Origin: Chrysogorgia sp. JL179-B06
Taxonomy: Eukaryota; Cnidaria; Anthozoa; Scleralcyonacea; Chrysogorgiidae
Direction: 5' to 3'
Length of the DNA: 64,000 nt
Assembly (NCBI GenBank): GCA_035772405.1
Contig: JAYKKM010000351.1
Location: 4,300,001-4,364,000 of the forward strand
Positions 36,745-48,542 of this stretch are shown here, in pieces. A program made the position numbers and the translations under genes. Numbering within the stretch: the first letter of the stretch is position 1; every line of letters starts with the position of its first letter. Below the pieces are notes generated by a model. The model ran no database searches. It was not told where the DNA came from and saw only the letters and a program-made list of their open reading frames with translations.

Positions 36745-38820
36745 TGCTGTATTATTATTATTATTATTATTATTAATACTACTAATAATAATGCATTAAC
36801 AATAATACTAATAATAATAATGCCTAAAGATACCATATTTGCCATGTAACAAAGCATATATATGGCATTGTGTACTATAGTATCTAAATTATATCACCGT
36901 GCACATATATATTATAACCTATATTCAGAATACCATGCCTAGTCTGCTTGTCGACAATGATCTAGCTAACACACATAGTAGAGACAGTGTCAACATACCC
37001 AATGTGAACATAATAATAATAAGCTGTATTTTACATTGACAGAATAAGTTGTGACCCACTAGGCCAGCTAAGTATATTTGTAGGTCTAACATGTTCCATA
37101 TTGGATGGAGTACTGTAAACACAGATTATATATGGAATACATGCCAGTATACAAAACATGGACGTCAAGATCATATCGTCAGAAACATAATATTCCTGGT
37201 TGAAAAAATTATAACCTTCTTATTGCCAGTGACGGCCTCTAACCATTGAGTCATCGAGATTCAGATGGAGAGAGGTTACAATTATGCACTGGTTCTAATG
37301 ATATATGTGCCTATGCACAGCAGTTACTATATATTTCAGTAATGACTAATGATTGGGTGTATTAATATATACACTGCTGTTATATCAATAGAATCAGTAC
37401 ATCAATGTAACGTTCACATCACCATCTGAGTCTTGGTAGCTCAATGGTCAGAGCATCTCACTGGAAATCAGAAAGTTATCCCCGTCCGGGACACAGAATA
37501 ATTTTTCTGAGGATATAATCTTGCTTGACAATCATCCATGTACTGTATCGTCTGTTTCCCCCCAAGCTCTCCCTTATTCACTACAGCAGTGTATATATTA
37601 AGTATTAACACTGACAAGTATATATAGTAATGCTTGTTTGTTGCTACAAAATTGTAGGCCAGGCCCAGGTCATATAAACACAGCAATAGTATGCATGTTT
37701 TTTCACCCTAAGCTACTGTATATATATAGGCTAATTATCAAGCATATAGTATTTATAATTTTAATCAAATAATAAACATACTGTACATGCAATTCCAAAA
37801 TTTGTACTACCACTTACTATTCTGCAGTATTATAAAGAACAAATGGTATATATTTTGTACAGGCTAGGACTGGCCATTGTGCCATCTTGTGCCAGAACAA
37901 TGGCCAGCCATTGGCCATTGTGCTGCCACAAAGTGCCATTGTTCTAGCACAAGATGGCACAATGGCCAGTCCAAGCCTGATTTAACACTGCATGGATTTA
38001 ATTGCAACTGTCAAAATATTATACAGTACATATATGTTTTGAAAATTCAAAACGTTACACACGTTCAAATTTTCCCAAATCTCTCTGTTAAGTATTTCAA
38101 AATGTGTCTATTAGATTTCGGAGCTTGGAGCAAATACACAATACAGTGTGCAATTTTTTAAATGATATTAAAATTAGCAAGTCAATTAGTAAAAAGCACT
38201 GAACTGAACTGAACCGAAGGTAATGGCTATTCGTACGGTAGCCGTACGACGCTATAGTCTCTTAGAATTCAACGAAATGCGTGTAAATAACACCAAAATC
38301 CTAAACTTAACCTTAATCCTAACCAAATTGCTAACCCTAACCAAAAAAACTATGCAGAAAAGGCAAATTAATTGCTCAACACAGACCGGTGAGTCGCCGT
38401 GACAATCACAATGTACATAATTATAATAGACCTTTTACCTTTTACTTGTGTCTGTCTTTGATTATCTTGTCCTTCAACACTACAGTTTCGGCTTGAAATC
38501 AGCTCATAATGTCTAACATTACTGCATCCGATGATTTTGTGAGGAAATGGCTGGTTTTTATGGCAATATAAATTTCGCGAATGGCGAATGGCGGCTTCTT
38601 CCGGAAAGCGGTTTGTCGCGCTGACGTCAATTTAAATTTAAATTACGCCAAATTTAACGCACAGAAAAACCGTTTCAATACCGTTTCAATTTTTGCATTC
38701 GCAATCATGAGACGGTTGCAATTTAAATATTAATTCCAATGCAGAGGTCTACCAATCAGCTTCTCTCTATATCTAGTTACCAGGGCCACATTTTCCGATG
38801 CCGCGCATGAGGACGGTTGA
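36745..38820 (-). mobile_element. Helitron-like element, copy D (3'-truncated)
   Basis: On the minus strand it starts TCAACCGTCCTCATGCGCGG at 38820, preceded by A, and follows copy C to its (ATT)n array, where it is cut at about 36745. The 3' kilobase is missing. With copy C it forms a 2-kb inverted pair around the P-like remnant. It contains the foldback at 37861-37979 and a tRNA-like box segment near 37430-37495 (TAGCTCAATGGTCAGAG). Confidence 0.7.
37861..37979. mobile_element. Foldback inside Helitron-like copy D
   Basis: Arms AGGCTAGGACTGGCCATTGT and complement, same family as 31610-31720. It occupies the same place in the host element, so it predates duplication of that element. Confidence 0.75.
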
Positions 38821-38831
38821 TCATATATATA

Positions 38832-38867
<36 letters not shown>

Positions 38868-38872
<5 letters not shown>

Positions 38873-39004
38873 CTAGATCTAGGAACTAGATCTAGGAACT
38901 AGATCTAGGAACTGCTTCTCTCGCGTTATAACGGACTAAACGCCGATCAATATTAGCACCCTCTCCCTCAGGCCTTCGGCCTTCGCTTCGCGCTGGGCGA
39001 GGGG
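38868..39004 (+). repeat. ~140-bp repeat with GC-rich terminal hairpin, copy 3
   Basis: It opens with three AACTAGATCTAGG units (38868-38912), then TAACGGACTAAACGCC and AATATTAGCACCCTC, and ends in the hairpin CCTCAGGCCTTCGGCC...GGGCGAGGGGATTA. It lies exactly between the ends of Helitron-like copies D and B. Confidence 0.7.
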
Positions 39005-39069
39005 ATTATCATAGACTAGAAATACGTGTACGCAACAACCCCTCGCCCGCTTACTGTTTGAGGCTTTAA

Positions 39070-40560
39070 TATTGCCAAACTGAACAGATTTTCAAACTGC
39101 TTATTTTTTGGGTGCAATTTGTGGGTAGTGTACTGAACAGAACCCAAGTGGGAAAGTCTGCCGACACAATTGTCTCGCAGGCAGGGTTGGAAACCAATTG
39201 TGTAACTATTGATTATTGAAATTAATAATTAATTTTAATAATTATTAATTTAAATAATAATTTTATTAATTATATATTACATAATTAAAGTTAATTATGT
39301 CAGTTATGCTTTTAATAATAAATTTCAACATGCATGTTTACAGTACCGTAACAGTGGCATACTCATAATTTTACTCAAAGTACAATTGTATTCACGAGAC
39401 TGCATAACCTAGTACATACATGTACCCTACTGTAATAATGTAATCTGCATGTTCCTTATTGTCTAATTGTTAGTAGCAGATACCAAAAGATTCCATACCT
39501 AAATTTATCCTAGACCAAATTGATAAGTCTGATAAACCTTTTATTCTTTTAGAAGACTTCTGTTTCTTAACTTTTATTAATATTATATAATTATGCACAT
39601 TCATGTACCAGTATTTCAATGGTATTCAAGCACCGGTAACACAATTTCAAAAATTGAAATGACAAAAGCCCATAATATACAACAAAGAACGATATTGGTT
39701 AATCTAATTATTTCACCAATATATATATATATATTAATTCAGGATGAAATTCCATTCAGCTGCTTCTTGTCAGTGGGGTGATACCACTTGTTTAATCCTA
39801 ACATGTATACATTATACAGTATTTATCCTTCAAAAGCTGTGTAAATATATACATTGAAAGCCTAGGACTGGCACTGTCCAGGCCTACTGTCCAGGACAAA
39901 GGTGAATTTAAACAGACACACTAAGCCATTGGCCAGAAGGGCATATGCCATAGTATCAGATGAGCGTAAATGCTGATTGTTATAACCAGTATGGTGTATG
40001 TTTACACTATTAAAGTGAGTAAAATGTAAGCCAGGCCCAAGGTGGCATCCAGCCAGGTTGGTCCTCGTTAGTCCTGTAGACTTGCAGTATAAATACAGCT
40101 ATAATCTGTACTTTTTTACATCCTTACCACCAGTACTGGCACTCACTATATAGCTAATTATCAAGTATTGCAATTATTCCATTGTGGATGTGATGGATAA
40201 TTTAAATAAAAGTATAAAATCTGCCATTCAAAATCTGTATTAACATTTGTTATTCTGCAATATTATAATAAAGCACATAATTTATTGGTATATCTTATGT
40301 AAGGACTATTCAATTTCGAGCGAAAGGACTATTCAATTTCGAGCGAAAGCCCTTCAAAGAGTGATTTCGTGATGTCTGATTGGCGCTTTCTCGATATATC
40401 AACAAACCGAAATTCAAATAATCGCTAACCCTAATCCTAACCCTAATCCTAACCCAAATCCTAACCCTAAATCTGACTTGGGTTGATGTTATAATAATTT
40501 TAAATTTCGGTTGCCATGACGACATGCCAAAAGTGAAATGTTCCGACCACAATATCTTTT
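39070..40560. other. Nested or diverged DNA within copy B, no gene recognised
   Basis: Very AT-rich (39190-39310) with ordinary short frames. A CTAACCCTAATCCTAACC patch is at 40424-40472. A 22-bp duplication of a GGACTATTCAATTTCGAGCG sequence is at 40304-40347. Confidence 0.35.
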
Positions 40561-41020
40561 GAAGTACTAACTCTAAGAACTCATATACAGTACTGTAGTT
40601 CCTTTACTTGAATTAGGTATTAGCCCATTTATTTGCAAAACTGAATAAATTTGCAGTGGACAATATCTCTGAGAGCTTTGTGTTGTTTGAATTTAATTCT
40701 TCCATAGGACATCAAACTAAATAGCGTAAACTTTTTTTGGGTGCAGTACCTGGCACCTGCACTGAACAGAATAATGGGGAAGTTTACTGCCGTTTCTACC
40801 ATAAATCACTAAGAAATAAATTACAGCACTTGTCTCACACTATTGATGATTCATCAAGGCCAGCGAGAGCAAAACTCGGGCCCCAGGACTGACATGCATT
40901 GTACCCCTCCCATAAATTTCCATGAGATGTATGAATGATCCATTAATTGCAATATATATTTTTAGACACCTCATACCTTTATAATGTTATTGTATGGTAG
41001 TAACAGTACAGCATAATATA

Positions 41021-41156
41021 CAATTATTGGATGAGGTTGAGCATCATGATATCAATAATTATCCAGACCGAGGTCAATGTTACCTGCCAAAGCAGATAAC
41101 TTTGACCGAGGTCTGGATAACTCTTAATCTCATGCATAAGCCGAATCCAATAATTG
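41021..41156. mobile_element. Foldback MITE, family shared with 45946-46092
   Basis: Inverted ends CAATTATTGGATGAGGTTGA and ...CCGAATCCAATAATTG with inner arms ATCCAGACCGAGGTCAA and complement. The second copy lies in an intron of the BEN gene. Confidence 0.8.
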
Positions 41157-42397
41157 TTTTATTATACATTGTTCAAGATAGTCTTACTAAAAATATACAA
41201 ACAAATCTACTACAGGCATTTTTTAATTTGAAATTTTTGCACGCTTGGTCCTAGTGACGTCATCAGCGTTAAATAATTTTTGTTTTGGACACCTTCGTGC
41301 AATAATTCACAGTATTCAACAGAAATGAGGTCGCACCTGCCAGAGATTAAGAATTCACTGGAATTGACCAATAGGAAACGAGAATTAATTTTGAATGTAT
41401 AATAAATGCTTTTAGCCAGCGGAATTGGAGAAAGTGTCGAGATGAACGGCCGGTACTTTGTGTTACTGGTAGGTACGCAATACGCATAATGGTTGCAACA
41501 TTTCATTGGTCTGCAGAATACACCAATCACAAGTGATTGACGGTGGCGATGTGGCCGGGCCTCTTCCAAGACCCGGGCATTTTGGCATTTTTAAATTTTT
41601 GAGTGCAGCAACAGAATAGTGCTGTTTCTACCATCAATCACTAAGAAAGAAATTACTTTTATCACAATATTGATGACTCACGAAATAATCAATGCAGTAT
41701 TTTGTATATAGACACCAAAGGCTGTTGAAGGAAGAAAGTGCATCTCTATCATACAAAAAGTGTCCTTTAAAAAAATCAAATTCGTTCAAATGTCTACGGA
41801 TTGCATGCTATATGCATGTATAGGGCTACAAATGTATAGGGGTCCATTCAAATTAGATTTACTAAGACGTATTAGGGATTCTACTCCAATTGTTGGTGTG
41901 GATAGATTATATACAGTAAGTTGATAATTCTACCCACATTGGACTACTGTGATGTGGAGCTGGCAGGAATATGGATAACTAAATATTGATGGTCATAATC
42001 AGAGGTCTCTATGTATGTCAGGGAAACTGATCTTTCCTCGATCAAGTCGGGAATTGAAACTGATTGGTTAATAGAAATCCCAAGTTTTGTACCTCTTGTA
42101 TTAGAAGCAAGTTACATTGTGTAATGCTAGTTAGGAAATTCCATGGCATTTTAACATCATATCTACCAGTAAAGAGCTATTTTCCATGTTTCAATTAATC
42201 TGTTTCATACATGTTATAGCACCATTATTTATTGCCTTAATTGACAATATGTGAAGGATATACAACTTTTGAGTTAAAATTAGTTTTTGTAACATTGTAC
42301 TGTACATTTGTAACAACTGTAATTTGTTAGAAAACAAGACCCCATATATTGATACCAGTGTTAGCATTGAAGGGGCTATCCTGTATAAATATTATTG

Positions 42398-42428
<31 letters not shown>

Positions 42429-42578
42429 ACTAATAATAATAATGCATTAACAATAATACTAATAATAACAATGCAGATTGCAGATACCATATTAATTGCC
42501 ATGTAACAAAGCATATATATGACATTGTGTACTATAGTATCTAAATTATATCACCGTGCATAATGCACATACTGTATA

Positions 42579-42606
42579 CCCTTACAAAACCAAACACTAT
42601 TTTGAA
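42579..42606 (+). repeat. Left terminal inverted repeat of the 14.8-kb transposon
   Basis: 24 of 25 bases match the inverted right end. A CACTATTTT sequence lies 17 bp inside, but homology extends outside it, so CACTA is not the terminus. Confidence 0.9.
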
Positions 42607-42804
42607 GCTAGTTCAATACTAGTTTGAAAAGCTATTTTAAATCTAGTTCATTGTTCTATTTTAAATGTATTTAGAAAGTGATTGTCAACCCTATTTGTAA
42701 ACGATTTTTATTATAGTTTTAATCTGTTTTAATACTATTTGAAATAATAGTTTAAACATGTTTTAACTTTTCCAAAGCATGCGCTTTAAGCGGATCAGCC
42801 ATTA

Positions 42805-43215
42805 AAATAGGTTTTAAATAGTATTAAAATACATTCAAAATAGTAAACCATGGAAAACGCCATGCTATTTAAAATATAGTTTAATACTATCTTAAGCCTA
42901 GTTTACTTTAAAACAGGTTTTAAATAGTATTAAAATACATTCAAAATAGTAAACTATGGAAAAGCCATGCTATTTAAAATATAGTTTAATACTATCTTAA
43001 GCCTAGTTTACTTTAAAACAGGTTTTAAATAGTATTAAAATACATTCAAAATAGTAAACTATGGAAAAAGCCATGCTATTTAAAATATAGTTTAATACTA
43101 TTTTAAGCATAGTTTTACTTTAAAACAGGTTTTAAATAGTATTAAAAATATCCAAAATAGTAAATAAAACAGGTTTTAAATAGTATTAAAATACATCCAA
43201 AATAGTAAACGTGGA
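42805..43215. repeat. Left subterminal array, ~105-bp unit
   Basis: About four tandem units start with GGTTTTAAATAGTATTAAAA at about 42810, 42916, 43021 and 43127, each containing ATTCAAAATAGTAAAC and TTTAATACTAT. They are likely transposase or partner binding sites, by analogy with subterminal repeats of CACTA elements (inference). Confidence 0.85.
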
Positions 43216-43541
43216 AGAACTCTGATATAGATCATGCAGTACCGTACTCTAGATGGTGAAAGAAAATAAATTGAAGACATACTGTGAAATTTAAAATGAT
43301 TTATTATTGAAAAGCTATAGAAGAAAATATACAAATAGAATTATTTTACATATCAAAAGTTGGGAACTATATAAATAGTTTTTGCTTTATTATAAAGTAG
43401 CATGTAATTTTAAATATGGTAATAGCTTGATAGTTGATATAAATACAAAATTGTAAATAGCTCTCGAGCTTTTTACATAGAATTTTTCATTGTTTGTGGG
43501 TTTAATTTCCACCATGGCATCATGCCTTAGTGGACTTTACT

Positions 43542-46500
43542 TTATTTCTTCACTGCTTTTTTCTTATTGGCATATTTATCTAAAATATAACCAGAAAACT
43601 GTGATTTTACTGTAAATATAATTTGCTACTAACTTCTTGAAAACTGAAAAGAACTAACATGAAAGTTTTTTGAATACTATATAATTATATAATACATACC
43701 TTTGTGGTATGCAGGACGTTGTTGTTTAAACACCAGCTGGTTACATTTAGTCCTTAAAGCCTGTTTGATCATGCCTGCAGTACATTGTTTTTCTTCACTT
43801 ATTTCGATCTTGGCAACAAGTGAGAAATCTGAAAAAAATAATTGAAATAACAACATAAATTTGTTTAATTTCAGATTATAGTGGTTGAAACTGGGCAACA
43901 TAGTTATTATATACTTAGTACTTACCAATAATTGCTGTAACAATGGCAGGATCTAATTCAATCAGCCTTTTGCCTGACAATTTTTCTTTTGGATAAAAGA
44001 TATCCAGAATAGCACAGGCAACAGCTGTTCTTGATTTAGAGCTTTTTATGATCGCTTTAGCTCTAACTGGACAGCACCAGACTCCGCTCGCCAGTTCTGC
44101 TAGCTACAAAAGTGTAAATTGAATAATATCATGAAGGAGTTTGTGTCAAGATGGCAATGATTATTATAATGTTAAGTTTTCTTACTCCTTGGCGAACTGC
44201 TGTTTCCTGTGGAATTTTTCCAGAAGCTGTTTCTACCAAAGAAACTTCAGCCCTCTCTCCAGCACTGCCACTTTCACATACTGTTGAAAACAGTATACAT
44301 GTCCATTAGATTCATTGATTAACAATATTTATGAAATACAAATTGCCTGCCTGGGTTATATAGCCTGATCTGCAAACGTGAGAGTAAATATGGGAGATTT
44401 TGTGGTATTCACCATGTTTAATTATTAAATCTGAGCTTTCAGCTTGTGTACCCGGGTCATCTTCAGAGAAACTAGCATACAAGTTTGCTAACGTCAACAA
44501 AGTATGCCAGTTTCTCTGAAGACGACCCAGGTACATGGGTCAAAAGCTCAGATTTAATAATTAAACACAGTGAATATCAATACCACAACGGTTTTTGATT
44601 GATTTAATAATGTCATGCAAAACTTTAAGGATCAAATATGGGAGAATTTGAAAGTTTGTGTGAACCCAAGTGGTTCGAAATCTAACAAAGTCACTTGAAT
44701 AACTTAACACAGCCTGCCAGCAATGAAAATTTATATAGCAATCATAGTCATACAGAAATACAGTATAACCCACAAAGGTTATCAGAGCTTCTTATATACT
44801 TACACCTATTATATTTTTCTGTCATTTCATTTAATTCGTTTCTCAAATTTATTTTGACCTGAGCACAATTTGGGTTGGTGCACTTTGGGCATTTCCGTCC
44901 AAGCTGTGGGTGTACTGGAGTGCTTGCTTTAACAGGTTCAGTTGTTGATGGGCTGAAGATTTCATCGTCAGAGCTACCAACTGAAGCATCCAGATCATCA
45001 AGTGAATGTGCCATTAAAATGGAATTCATTAAATCTTCTGTTGCCTTCTTTGCAACTTCTTTATCTATAAAGATATATTTAGACACTCAGTTAATAAAAC
45101 AATTAGTCACCCTGATGGACTGCCATCACTTTTATAATTAGAAGCTAGGCTAATTAGTAACAAGCAGAAGAGTCACCTTTTTTTCTGGCCCAGATTTGCT
45201 AGTTTGTTCAGGAATTTTATCTATGAGGATTAATAGAATTACTGTATTAATATCAATGAAAAATAACACAATGAGGTACCAGTACTCCATATAATAATAA
45301 ACTTTCCCCTCCATAACTTCCCCTCTGTAACACTATACCACACTTGAAACATTGTTATATCATTGACTAGCAATATCAGATAAATATATTTAGTATTAAT
45401 TAATAATTACTTTTAAATATATATTTATAATAAAGATAGCTATAATCATGCCAAATAACATAATATAGCCATAGTTAAAGAAATTTTAACCTCAAACAAT
45501 ATACACTTAATGTCTGCTCTCGAGGGAAATGGTTAGTTTTGTTTTCCCGAGAGGCTTGATGTTTCCCGAGATGAAGTCGAGGGAAACATCAAACATCAAG
45601 ACATGGGAGCAGACATTAAGCGTTTTGTTATATAGCGATGAAGAAAAACTAAACATACAAGGCTATCCATGCAAAAGTTTTAACAATTTTAAAATTATTG
45701 CCTAAGCAGGCAATAATTAACAACTTATTGCCTGCTCGGTAGACATTTGAATTTATCTAGGCCCACGTGACCACAAGTCAACCAATGACAGTCTGTATTA
45801 TATCTAGGGAAACCACAGCTATATAACAATTGCACATGTCTCCCTCCAACAGATTATTTGAGCTTATAATTTTCACATTATTTACAGGATCTCAATTAAA
45901 CTTGTAATGCATATGGTTATCAAACAGTCTTATAGAGTAAATTGTTATTATTGGATGAGGCTGAGCATGATATCAATAATTAATTAATTATCCAGGCTCA
46001 CTGAGGTCAATGTTATCTGCCAAAGGCTGAGAACATTGACAGAGGTCTGGATAATTCTTGATATGTGTATCATGTATGCTGAATCCAATATTGTTTTATT
46101 ATAGACCTTATTCAAAAATGGCCGCCTTATTAATATTCTTTATGAATGTTTTACAGTTTTTACACCAGGTATATGATTATATACCTGTTCGATCTACTGC
46201 AGATTTGCTTGGTGTTTTCTGTTTCTTAGATTTGTTTGTATTTTCTACAAGTAAATTAATAGAAATCCAATAAGTTTTGTTCCAGGTATTATGAACTTAC
46301 TGTACATAAGTATAACTAACCATTTTTTTCTTTAGCATTAGGTGTAAATCTTTGGTTCAATCTGTCATGACTTTTTCTAGTTAAGTTAATGGAATCCCCT
46401 TCGTCTACATGTAGAATAGATTGCCAAACAAAGTTAATATTAAATTAATGGGTGAGTTATTATTGCTGTGGGAGCATCAGTGGTGAGAACATACACATTG

Positions 46501-47701
46501 TTTGATTGTTACATAATTCAAGAGTTTTTGGGTAAGAGTTTTTCACTTATTGGTAACCAGCAGAAATACATGAGTTTCCACAGATTAGCACTTGTTATTC
46601 AATTCACCATGCATACATTCAAGTTATAATAACATAATTACCTGACGAAGTTATGAAGTCATCTTGAACTTTCCTTTTCCGTGTGGAGTTGGTAATGTCA
46701 GAGAGAGCTGGTTCAGTTATGCTTACCATTGCCTCATATTCTTCCTTGGCATGTTTCTGGGTATCTAAATTGGATCAAAACATGTAAATAACCATGATAT
46801 GCCAAGGTGAACTGCATGCATGTCTTATTATATAAAAAAATGAAACTGCCCAATTTGGGATGAGTTGCTAGCAATTTAAAATATGCATCTGTGCCAAATT
46901 AAGTTATTAACCTCCCTGTGCATTTGAGCAGCTGCAAGTAAATTATCTAATTACATATTGAAGTTATAGTGAAGGAAAACATTTGACTTTGGTGTTCATT
47001 AATTCCCAGTTGGATGGCGTTGAAGTTGCATTTTCCACAACTTTTCCCAGGCGGGTGTGAAGTTTATATAAATTCATCACTTAATTGAGTATAAATGCCA
47101 AATATTGGTTGCTTCCTCGGGTAGCAGACACAGAATATCGTTGCATTGAATAATAAGGTTTAGGGGTTGGGTTAGTATTTCTTTATTTCAGGGTTAGGAC
47201 TAGAGTTTTATTTGGGTTATGGTTAGGAATTTTGTTCTTGTAAAGCTTCTGAATCCAGAGAAATTAACCTTGATATGTCTATGACGTAGTCTGTGTCTAT
47301 TATCTCTCCTGTACACGAGGAATTAACCCAAATATTCTCATGCATGTAATCTAGATACTAGCCAAGAGGCCCAGGAACAAACACCCAAATGGAGGCTACC
47401 ATTGGCTGCACCCAGGCTTCCTAGACCTATATATAGCTACAATTCCTTTATGACACATGCATGTGGTGGAATGTCAATGTGATTCATTAAATGTTTTAGT
47501 AAAGTTTAACAATATCTCACCATGAATAGACAAGATAGTTCCAGACCAGTTCTTCTTATGAAACTGCATCATTACCTCCAGACCTATTGTAGGTTTGACT
47601 TCTTTAAAAATCAGCTTTTGAACAGCAACAATCTCTAGTTGCTCATTCTGGAGCTCGACACCGTCCACGGACTTCCACGACACTATTGCGAATTCTCTCA
47701 T
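43542..47701 (-). CDS. BEN-domain protein, nine exons, complete (382 aa)
   Basis: Minus-strand exons: 47521-47701, 46642-46764, 46321-46404, 46185-46244, 44804-45064, 44186-44280, 43926-44103, 43700-43828, 43542-43579. All junctions have GT donors and AG acceptors and all phases agree (total 1149 nt). The protein starts MREFAIVSWKSVDGVEL (compact beta-rich start), passes a Lys-rich, polar middle (TRKRKV, KSKKQK), an acidic segment and a Cys cluster KCPKCTNPNCAQV (about residues 207-219), and ends with a BEN domain over about residues 270-370: AVACAILDIFYPKEKLSGKR, LDPAIVTAI, then CTAGMIKQALRTKCNQL. The tail is Lys-rich. BEN domains bind DNA and chromatin proteins, so a nuclear role in end recognition or silencing control is inferred. 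A 44-nt exon-like segment (45177-45220) would break the frame. Start context is favourable (A at -3). Confidence 0.8.
44400..44569. mobile_element. Foldback in a BEN-gene intron
   Basis: Arms TTGTGGTATT, TTTAATTATTAAATCTGAGC and AGTTTCTCTGAAGA (with complements) around a short centre. It is contained within the intron between exons 44804-45064 and 44186-44280. Confidence 0.8.
45177..45220 (-). other. Exon-like segment of the BEN gene with a frame-breaking A run
   Basis: Acceptor CCTCATAG and donor GTGACT bound 44 nt reading IPEQTSKSGPEKK, in the style of the adjoining exons. It starts in the right phase but ends one base short; an eighth A in the run of seven would make it fit. It may be a skipped exon, a decayed exon or a base-calling error. 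Confidence 0.5.
45507..45620. mobile_element. Foldback in a BEN-gene intron
   Basis: CTTAATGTCTGCTC...GAGCAGACATTAAG ends, with inner GAGGGAAA/TTTCCCGAG repeats. It may contain more than one overlapping palindrome. Confidence 0.6.
45946..46092. mobile_element. Foldback MITE, family of 41021-41156
   Basis: It shares TTATTGGATGAGG-TTGAGCAT, TCAATAATTA, ATCCAG and GAGGTCAATGTTA with the other copy and lies between exons 46185-46244 and 44804-45064. Confidence 0.75.
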
Positions 47702-48542
47702 GTTATTAAATGACCTGTAATGAAAATTTTCAGATATGAGATTTGTAAACTAATCTTGAGAAGAATCAAGATGGCGGACCAAAAAGAACCCGGAGCAATG
47801 TTCGCCACAGCATGCATATTATATGCTTTTGCATATCAATCTTTCCTTTTAATCAATAGACGATAAAGCCTCTACTGATACAGAAGTGAACGGAAGGAGA
47901 AATCTGCGACAGATAAAACAGCAAAGGCTACAAATCAGTGACGTCTTTAAGTGTCACTGTGGTCGTTTACAAATTTTAATAGATTAGATATGTCTGTTTT
48001 ATCGAAAAACCGATGAAAACATCATATCAAAACATCATATTACTCAAGACTGGGTGAGTGTAAATATGACTCGGAGTCTCTGACTATCAAATAAATATTA
48101 AAATGGTAGAAAGTAAAATGAATGTCAAATATATGATCGATCTTCCATAATAAAGCCTAAACTCAATGGTTTAGGACGGTTAAATGGCCCAAGGAGAAAA
48201 TAATGTTGCTATGAGCCTATGAAAACAACGCATTATACGAAGTTATTTACTTATTTGGTGTTTCACATACCTTTTAATAATAAAACCTTTGTCCTGATTC
48301 TCTTGTCAAACACGCTTGTGATCAGTGGTTGTGGTGAAGTGGTTGTGACATTTGATTATCCCACAATTCAGAAAACCCAAAGTGTGACGAGTGGTGATTG
48401 GTCCAAACTGAAGATTGTTATCACGTGGTATTCCATATCGCCGAGAGGGGGCTTGGGTTGTATTTCAATTTGGCGTAAACGGGGGGCGCCCCTTAGGCCT
48501 GAACCCCCCCATATTCGTAAATATCGCAAATCGGGAAGCGCC
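47702..48542. promoter_or_regulatory. Shared intergenic region between the divergent transposon genes
   Basis: The 841 bp between the two start codons must hold both promoters. No TATA box is placed convincingly. Near the transposase start is a GC-rich block with GGGGGGCGCCCC (48480-48491), and the ATG has purine at -3 and G at +4 (GCGCCATGG). A divergent promoter would co-express transposase and BEN protein (inference). Confidence 0.5.

Noticed and set aside
42595..42603. CACTATTTT as the terminus of a CACTA element
   Set aside because: The inverted match with the right end continues 16 bp further out, so the end is at CCCTTAC.
48219..48542. Extension of the transposase upstream of 48543 to an ATG at 48219
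   Set aside because: The upstream residues are hydrophobic or low in similarity, the GC-rich block reads as untranslated region, and the ATG at 48543 has the better start context.
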